A program made the position numbers and the translations under genes. 64,000 nucleotides of DNA from Ochlerotatus camptorhynchus. Its lineage: Eukaryota; Arthropoda; Insecta; Diptera; Culicidae. The notes below the pieces were generated by a model. It had not been told where the DNA came from. It searched no databases and saw nothing but the letters and a program-made list of their open reading frames with translations. This document shows positions 43,530-54,765 of the stretch, in pieces; the stretch's first letter is position 1, and each line of letters opens with the position of its first letter. The DNA lies in assembly GCF_037179485.1 (NCBI RefSeq), contig NW_027040824.1, positions 3,541,001 through 3,605,000 of the forward strand. Direction: 5' to 3'.

Positions 43530-44260
43530 CTATGACCGGAAAGCGTCACGACACTATCGTCACGTGGAACGCTTGCTCTGTACGAGCAAAAAATATTGAA
43601 CTTGCCGATTTCGTTCACAAGCACAACATCGACGTGGGGCTCCTTACTGAGACTCACCTTAAGTCCGGCGACAGCTTCTGGTTGCCTGACCACGCCATCA
43701 TCCGACTTGATCGTTCGTCACTCTTCCCCACATCCGTACCTCTATCATCGAAGCTCTCAGCGTGGAGGTGGAATCGCCAACCGAAATCGTCCGGTTAATC
43801 TTTGTGTACTGCCCTCGACAGTGTACCAGTGTAGCAACGCATTAGGAGCCAAATTTAAAAATGATCTGACCGCCATCAGTCGCACTAGCTCTCGATTCGT
43901 CATTGGAGGCGATTTGAATGCCCGTCACGAGGCTTGGCGGAACTACCAGCGGAACCCGAACGGTCGTTTGCTGTTTGATCACTCACAGCATGGGCTGTAC
44001 ACAGTGGAGTTTCCAAATGAACCAACCTTCATCTCTCCGGCGGGAAACCCTTCCACGCTGGACTTCTTCCTGACGAACATCTCCAAACCGGTGGCACACA
44101 ACGACCTTAGCTCAGACAACCAACCGGTGGTGACAGCAGTCGGCATCAAAGTGGCGGCTGCTCCAAGTCGCTAACGAAAGGACTACCACCACGTAAACTG
44201 GGTTCAGTTCGGATGTGTGGTGGACAGAAACATCGACGAAAATCCGCCGCTTGACACCGT
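43530..44260 (+). pseudogene. Jockey-like LINE ORF2, endonuclease part
   Basis: The endonuclease begins with TIVTWNACSVRAKNIELADF, followed by GLLTETHLKSGDSFWLPDH, in the 43400-43798 frame. After a frameshift near 43730 it continues as SRFVIGGDLNARHEAWRNYQ and the region FLTNISKPVAHNDLSSDNQPVV in the 43596-44174 frame. This nicks target DNA in active elements. The start of the linker (IDENPPLDTVDD at 44232-44267) is the last similarity before the mariner insertion. Confidence 0.85.
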
Positions 44261-44365
44261 AGATGACACTTTCTCACTGATGTGTATTGTGTCACTCTTT
44301 CACTTTCTCATTGATGTGTATTGTGTACATGCTGTCAAACTCGAAGTCGTGTTTTTCGATTCAAC

Positions 44366-45345
44366 GAAAATGGAGGTGAACCAACGCGAGTTGAGAGAAC
44401 AAATTCTTTCCAAACACCTGGAATTTCCTGACCTGTCGCACCGGCAGTTGGGAAAAATGTTGAACATTCACCATTCAACCGTCTCCAGAGTGTTGAAGCG
44501 GTTCCAGGAGCGGTTGACGTTGGACCACGGCAAAGGAGCTGGAAGAAAACCGGGACCGGAGAACAAAAAGACGGAGGGAAAGGTGAAGCGGATGATTAAA
44601 GCAAATCCCAACGTCTCAAGCCGTGATTTGGCTAAAAAGATCGGCATGTCGCAGAGCTACGTCCAGAATGCATACATACAAGGTACAGAACTTCCCAAAC
44701 CGCGATGAGCGGCAACAATCGACGGCTAAAACTCGGGCACGGAAGCTCTACGAGAAGATGCTGACAAAATATGGCTGCTGTGTGATGGACGACGAAACGT
44801 ATATAAAAGCCGATTTTAAGCAAATTCCGGGGTTGGAGTTTTTCACCGGCAAGAGCAAGTTCGATGTGGACGACAAATTTAAGAAGAAGAAAATGTCGAA
44901 GTTCGCCTCCAAATATCTCATTTGGCAGGCCATCTGCTCTTGCGGACTGAGGAGTGAGCCTTTCGTGACAAAGGGCACAGTAAATGGCGAGATCTACAAA
45001 TCTGAGTGCCTCGAGAAGCGCCTTTTGCCGTTCTTGCAGCAGCACGACGAAGCTCCGCTAGTTTGGCGACATTTTAGGCATCATGCCACTATTCTAAAAG
45101 TGTCCTGGAGTGGTATGAGGCCAATTCTGTCCATTTTGTTCCAAAGGACATGAATCCGCCAAACTGTCCGGAGCTGCGCCCGGTGGAGCAGTACTGGGCA
45201 ATAATGAAGCGGGAACTTCGGAAGAGCAAGAAGACAGTCAAAGACGAGAAGGACATGTTAAGAAAATGAAAAAAAAACTGAGAAACTGGTACCGGATGAC
45301 ACTGTAAAGACTTTGATGGAGGGCATCAAGCGAAAATGCGTTTAA
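44366..45345 (+). pseudogene. ITmD37E-type Tc1/mariner transposase relic 2
   Basis: This is the best preserved of three copies. The paired helix-turn-helix domain runs from MEVNQRELREQILSKHLEFP (44371) through HRQLGKMLNIHHSTVSRVL and SSRDLAKKIGMSQSYV. An acidic catalytic block reads CCVMDDETYIKADFKQIPGL (44781-44840) after a frameshift near 44690. The block KKKKMSKFASKYLIWQAICS follows. The second catalytic region, normally PDLASCHY, is corrupted by a stop or frameshift at about 45065-45090, and its aspartate is not seen. VPKDMNPPNCPELRPVEQYW follows at 45135-45195 with the E of DD37E. A 36-bp tandem duplication lies just upstream (44262-44330). It sits inside the Jockey-like LINE. Confidence 0.9.
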
Positions 45346-45484
45346 TTTTACACTCAAGGCTCCATCGATTAACTTTTCTTTTGATTTTTGAAGTAAATAT
45401 ATGTATAAAACTACCCTAAAATTTTGGTTTGATTCTAAACATTATAAGAAAATTGGCATGACATTTTCAGTGTCGCAATAATTT

Positions 45485-46010
45485 CGTGTTCGCCCTTTAT
45501 TCTCCTACCGGAAGAGTTTGGTTTCAGAAAGGGGCATTCCACAACGCACCAGCTAGTACGGGTGATGAAAAACATCCGAAGTAACAGGGCTGTATCCAAG
45601 TCCACAGCCATGGCCTTGTTAGATGTCGAAAAGGCGTTTGACAATGTATGGCACGACGGACTTATACTCAAGCTTTGCAACTTCAACTTTCCTTTACATC
45701 TGATAAAAATCACCCGTAGCTACCTTCAGCAAAGGTCATTCAAGGTATCGTTAAATGGTTGTCTTTCTGAAACGTTCTCCATCCCAGCAGGTGTCCCACA
45801 AGGTAGTCTGTTGGGCCCCTTGCTTTGCAGCTTATACACTTCCGATGTACCCGATCTTGGTAACGGGTGCGTGTTCTTCCTGTTCGCAGATGATACTGCA
45901 ATTTCCGTCAAAGGAAGATTGCCTCGTAAAATCACCAACAATCTTCAACGAAGCCTTGACACCTTTGTTGACTAGGCGAAAACGTGGAAAATCAAAATCA
46001 ATGCCGCCAA
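45485..46010 (+). pseudogene. Jockey-like LINE ORF2, RT part
   Basis: The RT resumes after the mariner element with EEFGFRKGHSTTHQLVRVMK, then MALLDVEKAFDNVWHDGL, AGVPQGSLLGPLLCSLYTSD and the catalytic FFLFADDTAIS (45883-45915). A stop follows LDTFVD at 45974, and the last similarity (AKTWKIKINAAKTHTQ) runs out in an A-run near 46020. The linker and RT fingers between 44267 and 45485 are missing, so the locus has a deletion as well as the insertion. Confidence 0.87.
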
Positions 46011-46019
46011 AACCCACAC

Positions 46020-46422
46020 GCAAAAAAAAAACCGTTCCGGTATTCGTGAACAACAAATCACGAAAGCATGGACTGCTAGTTCGTTTGAATTCATAACTTA
46101 GTTCCCGTAAACGTGATCGAGTAAAAAACATTTTCATGAAATAAATCCCAAATCCATGAACTTAAGTCACGCCTGTTCAGCGCGACCATCGATTTCATAA
46201 CCCTACAGAAAACACAAAATAAAATCATGATTTCGTGATCCATGAACCCATAAGTGTGATTTTCTTTCCTGAAATCGTCAACTTGGAACACATACAATTG
46301 CGCAGCTGTCATTTTCAGTTGTTGTTGATTTTATCCTTATAGAGTGCTCGGATCCGTCGGGAATAGTGTATGTATTATTATTGAATGAGCTGAGCCGTAT
46401 CATCAGAATGGTGGTCCGGCAC
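46020..46422. other. TCATGA-rich sequence, possible MITE relative
   Basis: Words such as TTTCATGAAAT, ATCATGATTTCGTGATCCATG and AATCACGAAAGCATG resemble the interior of the MITE at 17591-18113. Clear termini were not found. The overlapping small frames are not supported. Confidence 0.35.
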
Positions 46423-46681
46423 CTAGGCGAGTAAGAGAGGTGACACAGTCGGAAGAAGTGTTAGTTTGTTTACTAAAATGAACCGCCCATTTTGTTATGG
46501 CAAGTTTTGCTATAAGAAATGCTCCTCGTGTTTATTAGCGAAATTCACATCAAAGATTGATTAATTGCGTAGGAAATCAGTATGGCACGGCATTTGTGAC
46601 CAGCATACACCTTCCGGTCGTATGAAACAGGTCAAAAACTGGGAGACCGTGAGTTCCTGCCCACCTGCCATTTCCCATCTC
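46423..46681 (-). mobile_element. Unclassified repeat, copy 1 (internally deleted)
   Basis: On the minus strand this runs GAGATGGGAAATGG to CTCTTACTCGCCTAG like copies 2 and 3, but about 100 bp of the middle is missing. It has its own direct repeat, GGTCCGGCAC, at 46413-46422 and 46682-46691. It therefore inserted independently of copy 2, although together they look like one inverted repeat. Confidence 0.8.
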
Positions 46682-46789
46682 GGTCCGGCACATTGGCAGT
46701 GGCTGGTACATGTCATCATCGCGCTGTGCATAGTGAAAGATTTACATCCTGTAAGGCTGCTCGGTTTTGCCTTAACCTGGACCCAGGTC

Positions 46790-47144
46790 GAGATGGGAAA
46801 TGGCAGGTGGGCAGGAACTCACGGTCTCCCAGTGTTGGTGAGTTCTTTGCCGTTAATGTTCACGAAAAGTTCACTATTTTGCCATACAGAAATTCAAAAC
46901 AAAAATTGTTATCTGCGGATTTGGACAGTTTTTGACCTGTTTCATACGACCGGAAGGTGTATGCTGGTCACAAATGCCGTGCCATACTGATTTCCTACGC
47001 AATTAATCAATCTTTGATGTGAATTTCGCTAATAAACACGAGGAGCATTTTTTATAGCAAAACTTGCCATAACAAAATGGGCGGTTCATTTTAGTAAACA
47101 AACTAACACTTCTTCCGACTGTGTCACCTCTCTTACTCGCCTAG
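46790..47144 (+). mobile_element. Unclassified repeat, copy 2
   Basis: This 355-bp copy runs from GAGATGGGAAATGGCAGG to CTTACTCGCCTAG. The perfect 10-bp TSD GACCCAGGTC lies at 46780-46789 and 47145-47154. It is closely similar to copy 3 at 20058-20415. The frames it contains recur in the other copies and have no known domain. Confidence 0.85.
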
Positions 47145-47154
47145 GACCCAGGTC

Positions 47155-47763
47155 AGATTCCTGACGTTTTGACGATATTGAACGAACTAAACTCAAAATT
47201 GAGCTAATCTTACTGGCCGTGTCCAAAGTACTCAGTTTTACAAAAGTGTATGCTTTAAACCCGAGGTAGCCTGTATTTCAATCAAATTTTTCAATATTAA
47301 CTGATATTATCTTATCTTATCTTATCTTATCTGTATCTTTTTATCTAGTTCGTATATTTGGAAGGCCCAATCGCATTAGCTTTACGGAGCCGATAATTAA
47401 TTTATCATTGTTTTTAACAACATTATCTTATTTCTATGTCTAGTAGGAGATGGCCCGAATTCTCGCGGCTTACCAGAAGTTAGAGGGGTACATTCTCGAA
47501 GGATATAATCAAGAGAGGCGCTTGGGCGTTGGGTTTCATTGTCTCATCAGAGCGTTGTCGCCAGTATAAACGGTAGTGCGGTTCAACATTCGTCTGGAGT
47601 TCGACCAGCTATGGCGACCAGTGAACGACGATGAGACTCATCGAAACAGGGTAACAAAACAATCAAAAACTAATAAAGAAAGACAAAAGGCTCATTTTAC
47701 AGGTGCATGCGTGCAGAATAATGTCTGTATTTTGATTTTGACATTTGATTTTCAGTTTTCAAA
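47155..47763. other. Unassigned sequence with a pentamer microsatellite
   Basis: A (TTATC)5 run lies at 47308-47332. The stretch 47447-47560 can be read as a short open peptide (KLEGYILEGYNQERRLGV), but I recognise no family. The end leads into the third mariner relic. Confidence 0.4.
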
Positions 47764-47967
47764 ATGGCGTCGAAACTAGAGGAGCAACGCATCAGAATTT
47801 TGAACGTGCATCGCGAAAATCCGCACTACTCGCCCGCAATGCAGACTTCAAATAGTTTCCTGGGCAGGAGTTTTATACGGCAACCGAAAGAAGGAAGGTG
47901 GCCCGTAACGTGAGTAGATCACCTTTTCGTGGTACGTTACGGGATGTAAGATCTACCACCGATTCCT

Positions 47968-48186
47968 AGTCCTGACAACTTCAAACTAGGGGAACAGGAT
48001 TTTTAAGTTATCAAAGGAACACATCTTAGACCTTGTTACTTTTTATGCCTTGTTGATAGTGACAAAACTCGGCTTTGCCCACCGAGTATAATCTTGAAAC
48101 AAGGAAAAATGAGTTAGTTAGTCTTCATCTATGTGATTTCTAATCTTCTATTCGTTGTTCCCTAGTTTGAAGTGGTTAAGACTAGA
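47968..48186. mobile_element. ~219-bp MITE
   Basis: The inverted arms are CTAGTCCTGACAACTTCAAA at the left and the complement of a CTAGTCTTAACCACTTCAAA block at the right. Both continue into CTAGGG. The interior has a small CTCGG/CCGAG hairpin and no coding capacity. Confidence 0.6.
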
Positions 48187-48290
48187 GTTCTGATGCATGG
48201 ACATTAAGGCCCATGCATTAATTATATCACGCTAAATCGTGAAGTTTTTCCAATACCTAATGCATCGCTTGTCATAAAATCTTAGACCCA

Positions 48291-48308
48291 CCCCCCCCCC
48301 CCCCCCCC
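48291..48308. repeat. (C)18 homopolymer
   Basis: An uninterrupted run of 18 C bases is preceded by CCCA. It is unusual in this AT-rich window and its exact length may be unreliable in the assembly. Confidence 0.9.
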
Positions 48309-49065
48309 TAGAGCGTGACATAATATATGCATCAACCCTTATCGGTGTCATTCCTTAATTTTGTTTATAAGGAATCCAATTTTGACTGACAAAGGAGCGT
48401 GCCTTTGGAGAGTGTTTCAACACTCCGAAGGGTATAAATAGCGGGATTAGAGTCGGATCCTTGCGATAAATGCAAGAATGACAACTGTAAAAAATCGAAT
48501 ACTTCATAATTTCTCAAAAGTGATGGAGTAATATGACATTCGCACTGTGTGTTAGGTCCCGAGCAGAGGAAAAACAATAAGAAAGGTGGCAAACATTTTC
48601 AAGCATATGAAACTGTCGAAGTTCGCTTAGAAATATCTGGTTTGGCAGGCTATTGAAATTTATTGAAAAATGACATTTTCGGGACCGTCAACCAGGAAAT
48701 TTACGTGAACGAAAGTCTGGAAAAAAAAAAAGTCAGCTGCCTTTCCTGAAGCAACACGATTGATCCGTGCTGTTTTGGCCGGATTTGGCATCCTGCCATT
48801 ACGAAAAAAAAGCCATGGAGTGGTATGCAAAGGGTATGGTAACAACGTGCAGGTGGTGCCCAAGGAGAAGAACCCTCCCAACACGCTAGAGCTCCGCCCA
48901 ATCGAAAAACCATGGTCCATTGGCAAGCGCAACTTGAATAAGACCCAAAAAAAAAACTATTAGAAGCGAGAAGCAGTTTAAGACGTTCTGGGGCGAACAA
49001 AGTGGACGAGGTGGCTGTACAGAATCTGATGACAGGAGTTAAACGAAAGGCCTGAAAATTCGGAT

Positions 49066-49789
49066 TCGGTCAACCGGAAGCTTAGGTGAATATTTTTTTC
49101 CATAATTTATACTACTTGAACTTCAAAAAGAAGCATAATTTGATTTTTTAATAAAAAATATAATCAATGTTCCGCATTTTTGGTTGACCAAATTTTGATC
49201 GTAACACCCTTATAGCAGAAATTGCGGGTTCCCAACACGTCTCTGGTAGGGACATAGAGTTGTCTACCTTGGGCCTCGAGGGTATTCAAGAGCGGCTCTC
49301 TGGTAGCGTCATTATCAATACATTGCCAAACTGCGTAATCGATTCAAGTTTTTTTTTTCTAAAACCGAGGGCTATCATTTTAGAGGCAGTCCTCTCCGTT
49401 CCAAAAATAACCAAAATGTAGGTTTACAGGAAGCTCACATATACACTAGCACTGCAAAGTGAAAAAAAAATCTGAAACTGTCGATCTACCCCGCTCATAG
49501 GTGCCAGCTTAGTGGATGGAAGGGTGATAGGCCTTCCCAATATTTTAAGATTCTTATGTAAACTCAGTGGCACCAACAATGAGCTTGAACAATGAGGGGA
49601 GGGAGGATTGGCGCAAAATATATTTTTACGTGTAGTTTACATGATAATATTAGAGGTACGACAGCGCCTCAACCCCCTCTCCCCATATGTTGGCAGCTAT
49701 GCATCCGATAGGCCTTGTTAACCACAATAGAATTGTCGAACACAGATGGGTTGAGAGTTGGGGGTTAAACATGAAAAACTAGCACCGCG
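49066..49789. other. No recognisable gene
   Basis: This includes the AT-rich 3' flank of the mariner relic (49066-49210). Nothing else that I can support is present. Confidence 0.4.
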
Positions 49790-49995
49790 TAGTGAGAAAA
49801 CTCCGAATTTTTATGTCTACCATCCGAAAAGGATTGGATACCAGAATAACTTAGCGCTAGTGCCTCGTAGTGGATGAATTCTGAACTAACCTTGTCCAAC
49901 ATCCGGAAGATCATGACCAACATTCCCGAAGAGAATAACCTTCTATATGGCCAGAATCACGAGATATTCCACTTTGGAACCAATGAAGTCCAATT
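49790..49995 (+). repeat. Isolated units of the ~140-bp satellite
   Basis: The blocks GCACCGCGTAGTGAGAAAA, CTAACCTTGTCCAACATCCG, CATTCCCGAAGAGAATAAC and CACGAGATATTCCA correspond in order to those of the array at 37105-38465, with more divergence. Confidence 0.65.
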
Positions 49996-50044
49996 ATATA
50001 TGACTGCCAATGAATGTATGGGAAAAATTTGACCATCAAATTTC

Positions 50045-50410
50045 ACTAATAAACCATATACAAAATGTTTATTACCTCGAAAAATGACCCTATGCAAAAT
50101 TTGAGCTCAATCGGACATGATTTAGGGGTGGCGCAAACGCGTCAAAGTTTGACTTTTTTCACTCTCGAAAATCAACAACAAATTTTTTTTTGTCGAGATG
50201 ACACTAAATCTCGACATTTCATGCATTTTAGACATTTGGCATCAAAAAAAAAAAAATTGATTTCCGAAATTTCATATACCATGGAGATTTTCGAGAGTGA
50301 AAAAATCAAACTTTGACGTTTGCGCCACCCCTAAATCATGTCCGATTGAGCTCAAATTTTGCATAGGGTTATTTTTCGAGGCAATAAACATTTTGTACAA
50401 GGTTTGTTAG
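50045..50410. repeat. 366-bp foldback repeat (~130-bp arms)
   Basis: The left arm (50045-50178) and right arm (50282-50410) are near-perfect inverted copies. The ends are CTAATAAACC and CTAACAAACC. They include TTTGAGCTCAATCGGACATG and TTTAGGGGTGGCGCAAACG. It reads as a long-TIR MITE and a transcript would form a long hairpin. No TSD is obvious. Confidence 0.88.
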
Positions 50411-52413
50411 CGAAATTAAAAATTACCATTTTCGCTGACAGTCTAATGACCATGTACCACTTTGTCTCGCAACGAAATGACCATTGTGATATGTACCAAA
50501 AATTAAATTGTTGTTTAAATTGCCAAATGTATATATTTTTTAGTGGAACCTTGCTTTTTGATGCCGTTTATGCAAAAAATCAAAAATAATAAAAATGGCT
50601 TATGTACCTTGGCTCGAAACATTTTAATTGTAAGCTTGGTTTTCATTCTCCGACACTCTTATATTAGAGCGACCTCAGAAAGTGAACCTAAATGACAAGC
50701 CATTTCGTTCTTAAATGGATAGCTGAACATTTTAATTTAAAATAAAAACGATGTCTTTAAACTTTGGAGCTTGTATAGCATTATAGCGAAGACTAGAAAT
50801 CAAGAAGATTGGCAACTGTTCCCTTCTCCCATACAAATGTCAAACGTCACTGATAACAGCGCCTCTGTCAATAAAAGGTGGAACTTTGAAGCACAAGTGT
50901 TAATGAGACTGCTAATAAACAGTGACTGTGTGTGTGACCTAATGTCACCGAAACGAATAATCATAACACGGTACTCGTTGTTGTTTTGTTTTGCTCTACA
51001 AAATTTCACGGCAATTTGTATCCTAATCCAAGCAAGCTGATAGTTTTCCAACTCCATACCGAAAAACTTGCCATGATGGATCAAGTAGAGGATTGAAACT
51101 CAGATCGATACCTAGTGAAAGTAACTTTTACTTGTGAACGAGGAACTGAAATATTGTTTATTTTGCCTGATGGAAGCAATCAATTTTGAGGAATTGGAAG
51201 AACCTTTGAGTGAACTACCGTCATTCGGAAGCTGCTGAAAATTGAAGGATTCAAAAAGAAGAAAGATCCGGTACCTACATCACGATCCATCGGAAGGCGT
51301 AGCAGGATCTAATTTTGCAGAAAATGAATGGTTGAAGAACTACAATCCCAAACGGTACGTATTGATAAAGATTATATTTCCATTTTAGATGTTGTCAGAA
51401 CATGAAACCACCGGATAATGATTCTTTGTATGCTTTAACAATTCTTGGAATCGGCCGACCCCTTCCAGAGAATGATACCAACAGTGTCGAATTGGCCAGT
51501 GACATTCAAATGGTCAGCGAGTACTGTGCCAAGTTGCCGAGCGTCACAACTTAACTCCCCCGTTGTAGCCAGGTGCCAAAGCCGTGCGCAACGGGCATGC
51601 GTTTTACTAATGTACCATACGACTGCCCATAAATGCATCACTGAAGAGCTTAGGAAAAGTGGAAGATAATTCAGAGATAGGAAATTAAAGATCGAGCCAT
51701 CATTGTAAATGGCATCATTGCTATAGTTTTAATTTTCAAAACAAATTTGTTTACGCTTCTCTTCAATTTCAGCAGAAATTTTACTCGTTTCAGCGTAAAG
51801 CAAAGAAAGAAACGTTTCACTTTTAACGACAATCATAACAGAACCAATAATTTACAGCTATTTATTTCTACCTTTGTGTATGAATGCACTCGTGAATTAA
51901 CACACACCATCATACAGAGGTTCCACTTTTGCTCAGAAGTGGCGTTGCGGTTACTGTAGCCTGAATTTTTGGCAGAGATGTCAGTCTTCTTGATTGGTTG
52001 TCTTCGATTATAGGCAAATGCTTCCTGATTAAACAAAACGTATCATTCCGAAAAGCTTTCTGTTTTGGTTATGCCGATACAAACAAAATGCTCAAACACA
52101 ATTTAACACACCCAGCCATTATTTCTTCCTCTTTATGTTTCAAATTAGTAACAGTTGTGATTCTGTGTGAATCAACTAGTGTTTTATAGCTCCTTCCATT
52201 GCTATCTTTCGATCTAGTTCTGTCTGAGTCAACATTCCTTTCCAGACCAAAGGTCTTCCTCTTTCCCCACTCCTGTCGTGATCAGCTTCCGAAGCACATC
52301 AAAGCGCGTCATCATCGCCGTCATCATCATCCTCATCACGCACCTGTGTGTTCTGTTCAGGGTTCACGTTCACGTTCGCATTAGTTGGCCTCGCTCTTCG
52401 AGTCGACATGTAA
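50411..52413. other. No recognised gene; possible decayed coding patches
   Basis: At 51170-51350 a frame reads INFEELEEPLSELPSFGSC, a stop, then GVAGSNFAENEWLKNYNPKR. At 51415-51550 another reads LGIGRPLPENDTNSVELASD. These look protein-like but match no family I know and contain stops. No transposon termini were seen. Confidence 0.35.
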
Positions 52414-52578
52414 AACTATAAAGCAAAAAGAAATCAAAACATCAACGACCTGAAACCCCGGCGTGATACACATCTTTTCGACGATGGATGGTTCCCGCCC
52501 GAGCAGGCTGGTAATGCAGACAGAGACTTCCAGGAGCTGCCAGTCGGCATCCCGACCGCAGAACACAAGAAGGAGTAA
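52414..52578 (+). other. Possible orphan exon fragment
   Basis: This 54-codon stop-free stretch ends at TAA 52576-52578. It has no ATG and reads DDGWFPPEQAGNADRDFQEL followed by PVGIPTAEHKKE. Its composition (GC-richer than the flanks, balanced acidic and basic residues) looks coding. I cannot name a family, and a minus-strand frame of similar length overlaps it, so this is only a candidate. Confidence 0.2.
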
Positions 52579-53919
52579 CAGGTTATTTAATTTGCTTTTG
52601 ATTCGTTTCAATAGTCGTTATTTGCTTTTACCTCCCGGATGCCATCGTTGAGAAGAATCACACCAAATCTAAGCTCGAGATTTCAGCTGGTAGATCTTCT
52701 TCTTCTTCTTCTTGATTGTTAACGTTTGACGTAAATGGAGAAGGCATTGATTTTCGTTATTGACCATTTTTCGTTATCTATTTCCAATTTGAGGATTATT
52801 ATTTGCGTTTAAAGATCAGTTTTCATGCATTTTTAAAATCTGATTTCGCTCTAATTCATCTGTTGCTGTTCTCATTAATTTCAATTAACTCAATGGCAAA
52901 GTTTCGCGTTTTTCCTCTTCAAAAAGAATCAGTTTGCTTCCCAATAGCATCATATGATGTTGAATTAAACGAATCTCAACCGTTTGGACTCGCTTACAGA
53001 AGATTCGTTCCGGAGGAGAATTCCATTTGTTTATACGATCGCTTTTTTTATCGTGTAGAATGCTTGAAACAGAACCTGGCCCTGATCGTGAACGGCAGTA
53101 GCAATAGCAGCTTAGACCTTTCAAGATTAAATCGATCGCACAAAAACAAGCAAAACTTACGTCGGAATTAATTTGAGGAGAATCGATTACGATCGGACGT
53201 TTCGGCCTTCCCGGTTTGTTCCAGAGAATGCCACCTTCCATCCGTCGTCGTTGATGCTCGAAATGCCTACCGAATCGAATGGGAGGGAAAACTGCGTTTT
53301 GTCTGACAAAATGATGGTTCGGTTTTTTACCCTTTTGCTTTCATCGACATGGTATTTGGTTTTGTGCAGGTCCTACCAGGTACAAAGCACTTACCCACCG
53401 ACAAATGGTGCCTCTTTAATGGAGGTCGTTTGAGCTGAATAAAAAAGTGGCGCGAGATCAAACGGAAGTCATTAACTTGTTGAACGTAAACATGCCGATT
53501 AATTGTTCCGATAGGAGTTAAAACAGGTCATCAATTCTAGATTTAATGGAAGTCACTGGCAGGAGTGACGTCCACGTCGCATTCGGCGAATTGAATCGGT
53601 TTGCAAATGGAAATATTCGACTGAGATTTGTTTTACCATGGAGCGTAGGTACCGTAATTGTTTGAAACGGCATAAAAGTGCCAGAGAAAAAAAAATAAGC
53701 AGTTACATACAGGCCACCTCATCGTCGGTGCTTTGAAATGAGCTCGAGTTCAATGTTTGCTTTTTTAGGAAACGTGCTTAACGCATCATTTTCATGTCGT
53801 CTGCCTAGTGGTCTCCAACGTATACCGCATCGAGGGCCATGATCAGTCAGATGGGCAAAGATGAGCAAAGGAAAAGGTGAGATACCACACCCCTAATGAT
53901 CTTCCACGATTCTCGACTC
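52579..53919. other. No recognised gene; (CTT)n run
   Basis: A (TTC/CTT)6 run lies at 52695-52714. The frame 52803-53171 (122 codons, with a hydrophobic N-terminus) overlaps a frame of similar size on the other strand, and neither has a recognisable domain. Nothing else is supported. Confidence 0.35.
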
Positions 53920-54690
53920 CTGGTTGCACTGTTCATCGTTCCTACCACTTCATATGGTTCATCGTTTCTCCCACTTCATGTGGTCCGGCTCCAAACTAGC
54001 TGCAAGAATTCACACCATCTATGAGCTCATCGCTGCCACATCATTGAACAGCTTGTCCATCATTCAGGTTCCGGTTACACTCTTCACATATTGTTAAAGT
54101 ACCATGCTGGCCGGTTCAAAAACTACCTTAAATTCTGGTAGAAATGGAACATTCCAACCGCTATCCATAGTTATGTATCCATGCTCTCCGGCTCCAAACG
54201 AGCTGCAAGAATTCGCAACATCCATGGCCTCGTCACTGTCACCATCTATGAACAGCTTGGGTTCTGGCTGCACTCATCGGTTTTCTACGGCTCTATATGG
54301 TACTGGGTCCATGCTCTTTGGCTCTTAAACTAGCTACACATTCTGGTAGAAAGGTCACATATTTTGTCAGGTAACGAATACTGGTATATGTCTGGCTGAA
54401 GTCAGAGATACTACGCCCCTAATGAACTTCCACGTTTTAAACTGCTTCACATGGTTCTGATACTCTTTCGGTACTATAGATCTGCTCAGACACAATTTTA
54501 ACTGCCCGAGTGTTAACTGACGACTCCAGGTACAGTGTCTTGAAATGGGGATCAAGGAGCGTTGCAATAGCAAATGTATCCACCAGCTCAATGTCTTTGA
54601 ACCTCTCGTCAAACTGCAGTGTACTGCGCACTAGCGTGCACAGGAATCTTGTTAAGGAAGGACAATTTTTTTTTCTATGGTGCATTTAAT
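53920..54690 (-). pseudogene. hAT transposase fragment
   Basis: On the minus strand 54685-54530 reads LVRSTLQFDERFKDIELVDT, then FAIATLLDPHFKTLYLES. This is the conserved 'LLDPRFK' region of ZBED/Ac-like hAT transposases. Downstream, 54250-54100 has an acidic stretch (DGDSDEAMDVANSCSSF), which fits the variable region before the dimerisation domain. A ~200-bp segment is partly duplicated (53960-54100 versus 54190-54330). No hAT termini were found. It is a different family from the hAT at 16.4 kb. Confidence 0.72.
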
Positions 54691-54705
54691 TTTGGGATGG
54701 GGAGT

Positions 54706-54765
54706 AGATTGATGCAAAATTTGAAATTTTCGCTCCACAGTGCTTAAACGGTTCCAAATTGGGTC
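54706..54765 (+). mobile_element. Half copy of the 88-bp MITE
   Basis: This begins AGATTGATGCAAAATTT and continues CGCTCCAC and AACGGTTCCA-ATTGGGT. It matches in reverse complement most of the MITE at 29965-30052. The second terminus is missing. Confidence 0.65.

Larger units (their letters stand above)
47764..49065 (+). pseudogene. ITmD37E-type Tc1/mariner transposase relic 3
   Basis: The N-terminus MASKLEEQRIRILNVHRENP followed by HYSP begins at 47764. The C-terminal half lies at 48628-49060, with KLSKFA, a stop, KYLVWQAI, then VVPKEKNPPNTLELRPIEKP (48852-48911). Between them are about 750 bp without transposase similarity, including a MITE (47968-48186) and an 18-bp C-run, and the first catalytic block is missing. 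The second catalytic block reads LAGFGILPL in place of PDLASCHY owing to frameshift. It is fully inactive. Confidence 0.8.

Noticed and set aside
52803..53241. Gene of 118-122 codons
   Set aside because: Frames of equal length overlap on both strands with no known domain and no repeat or splice support.
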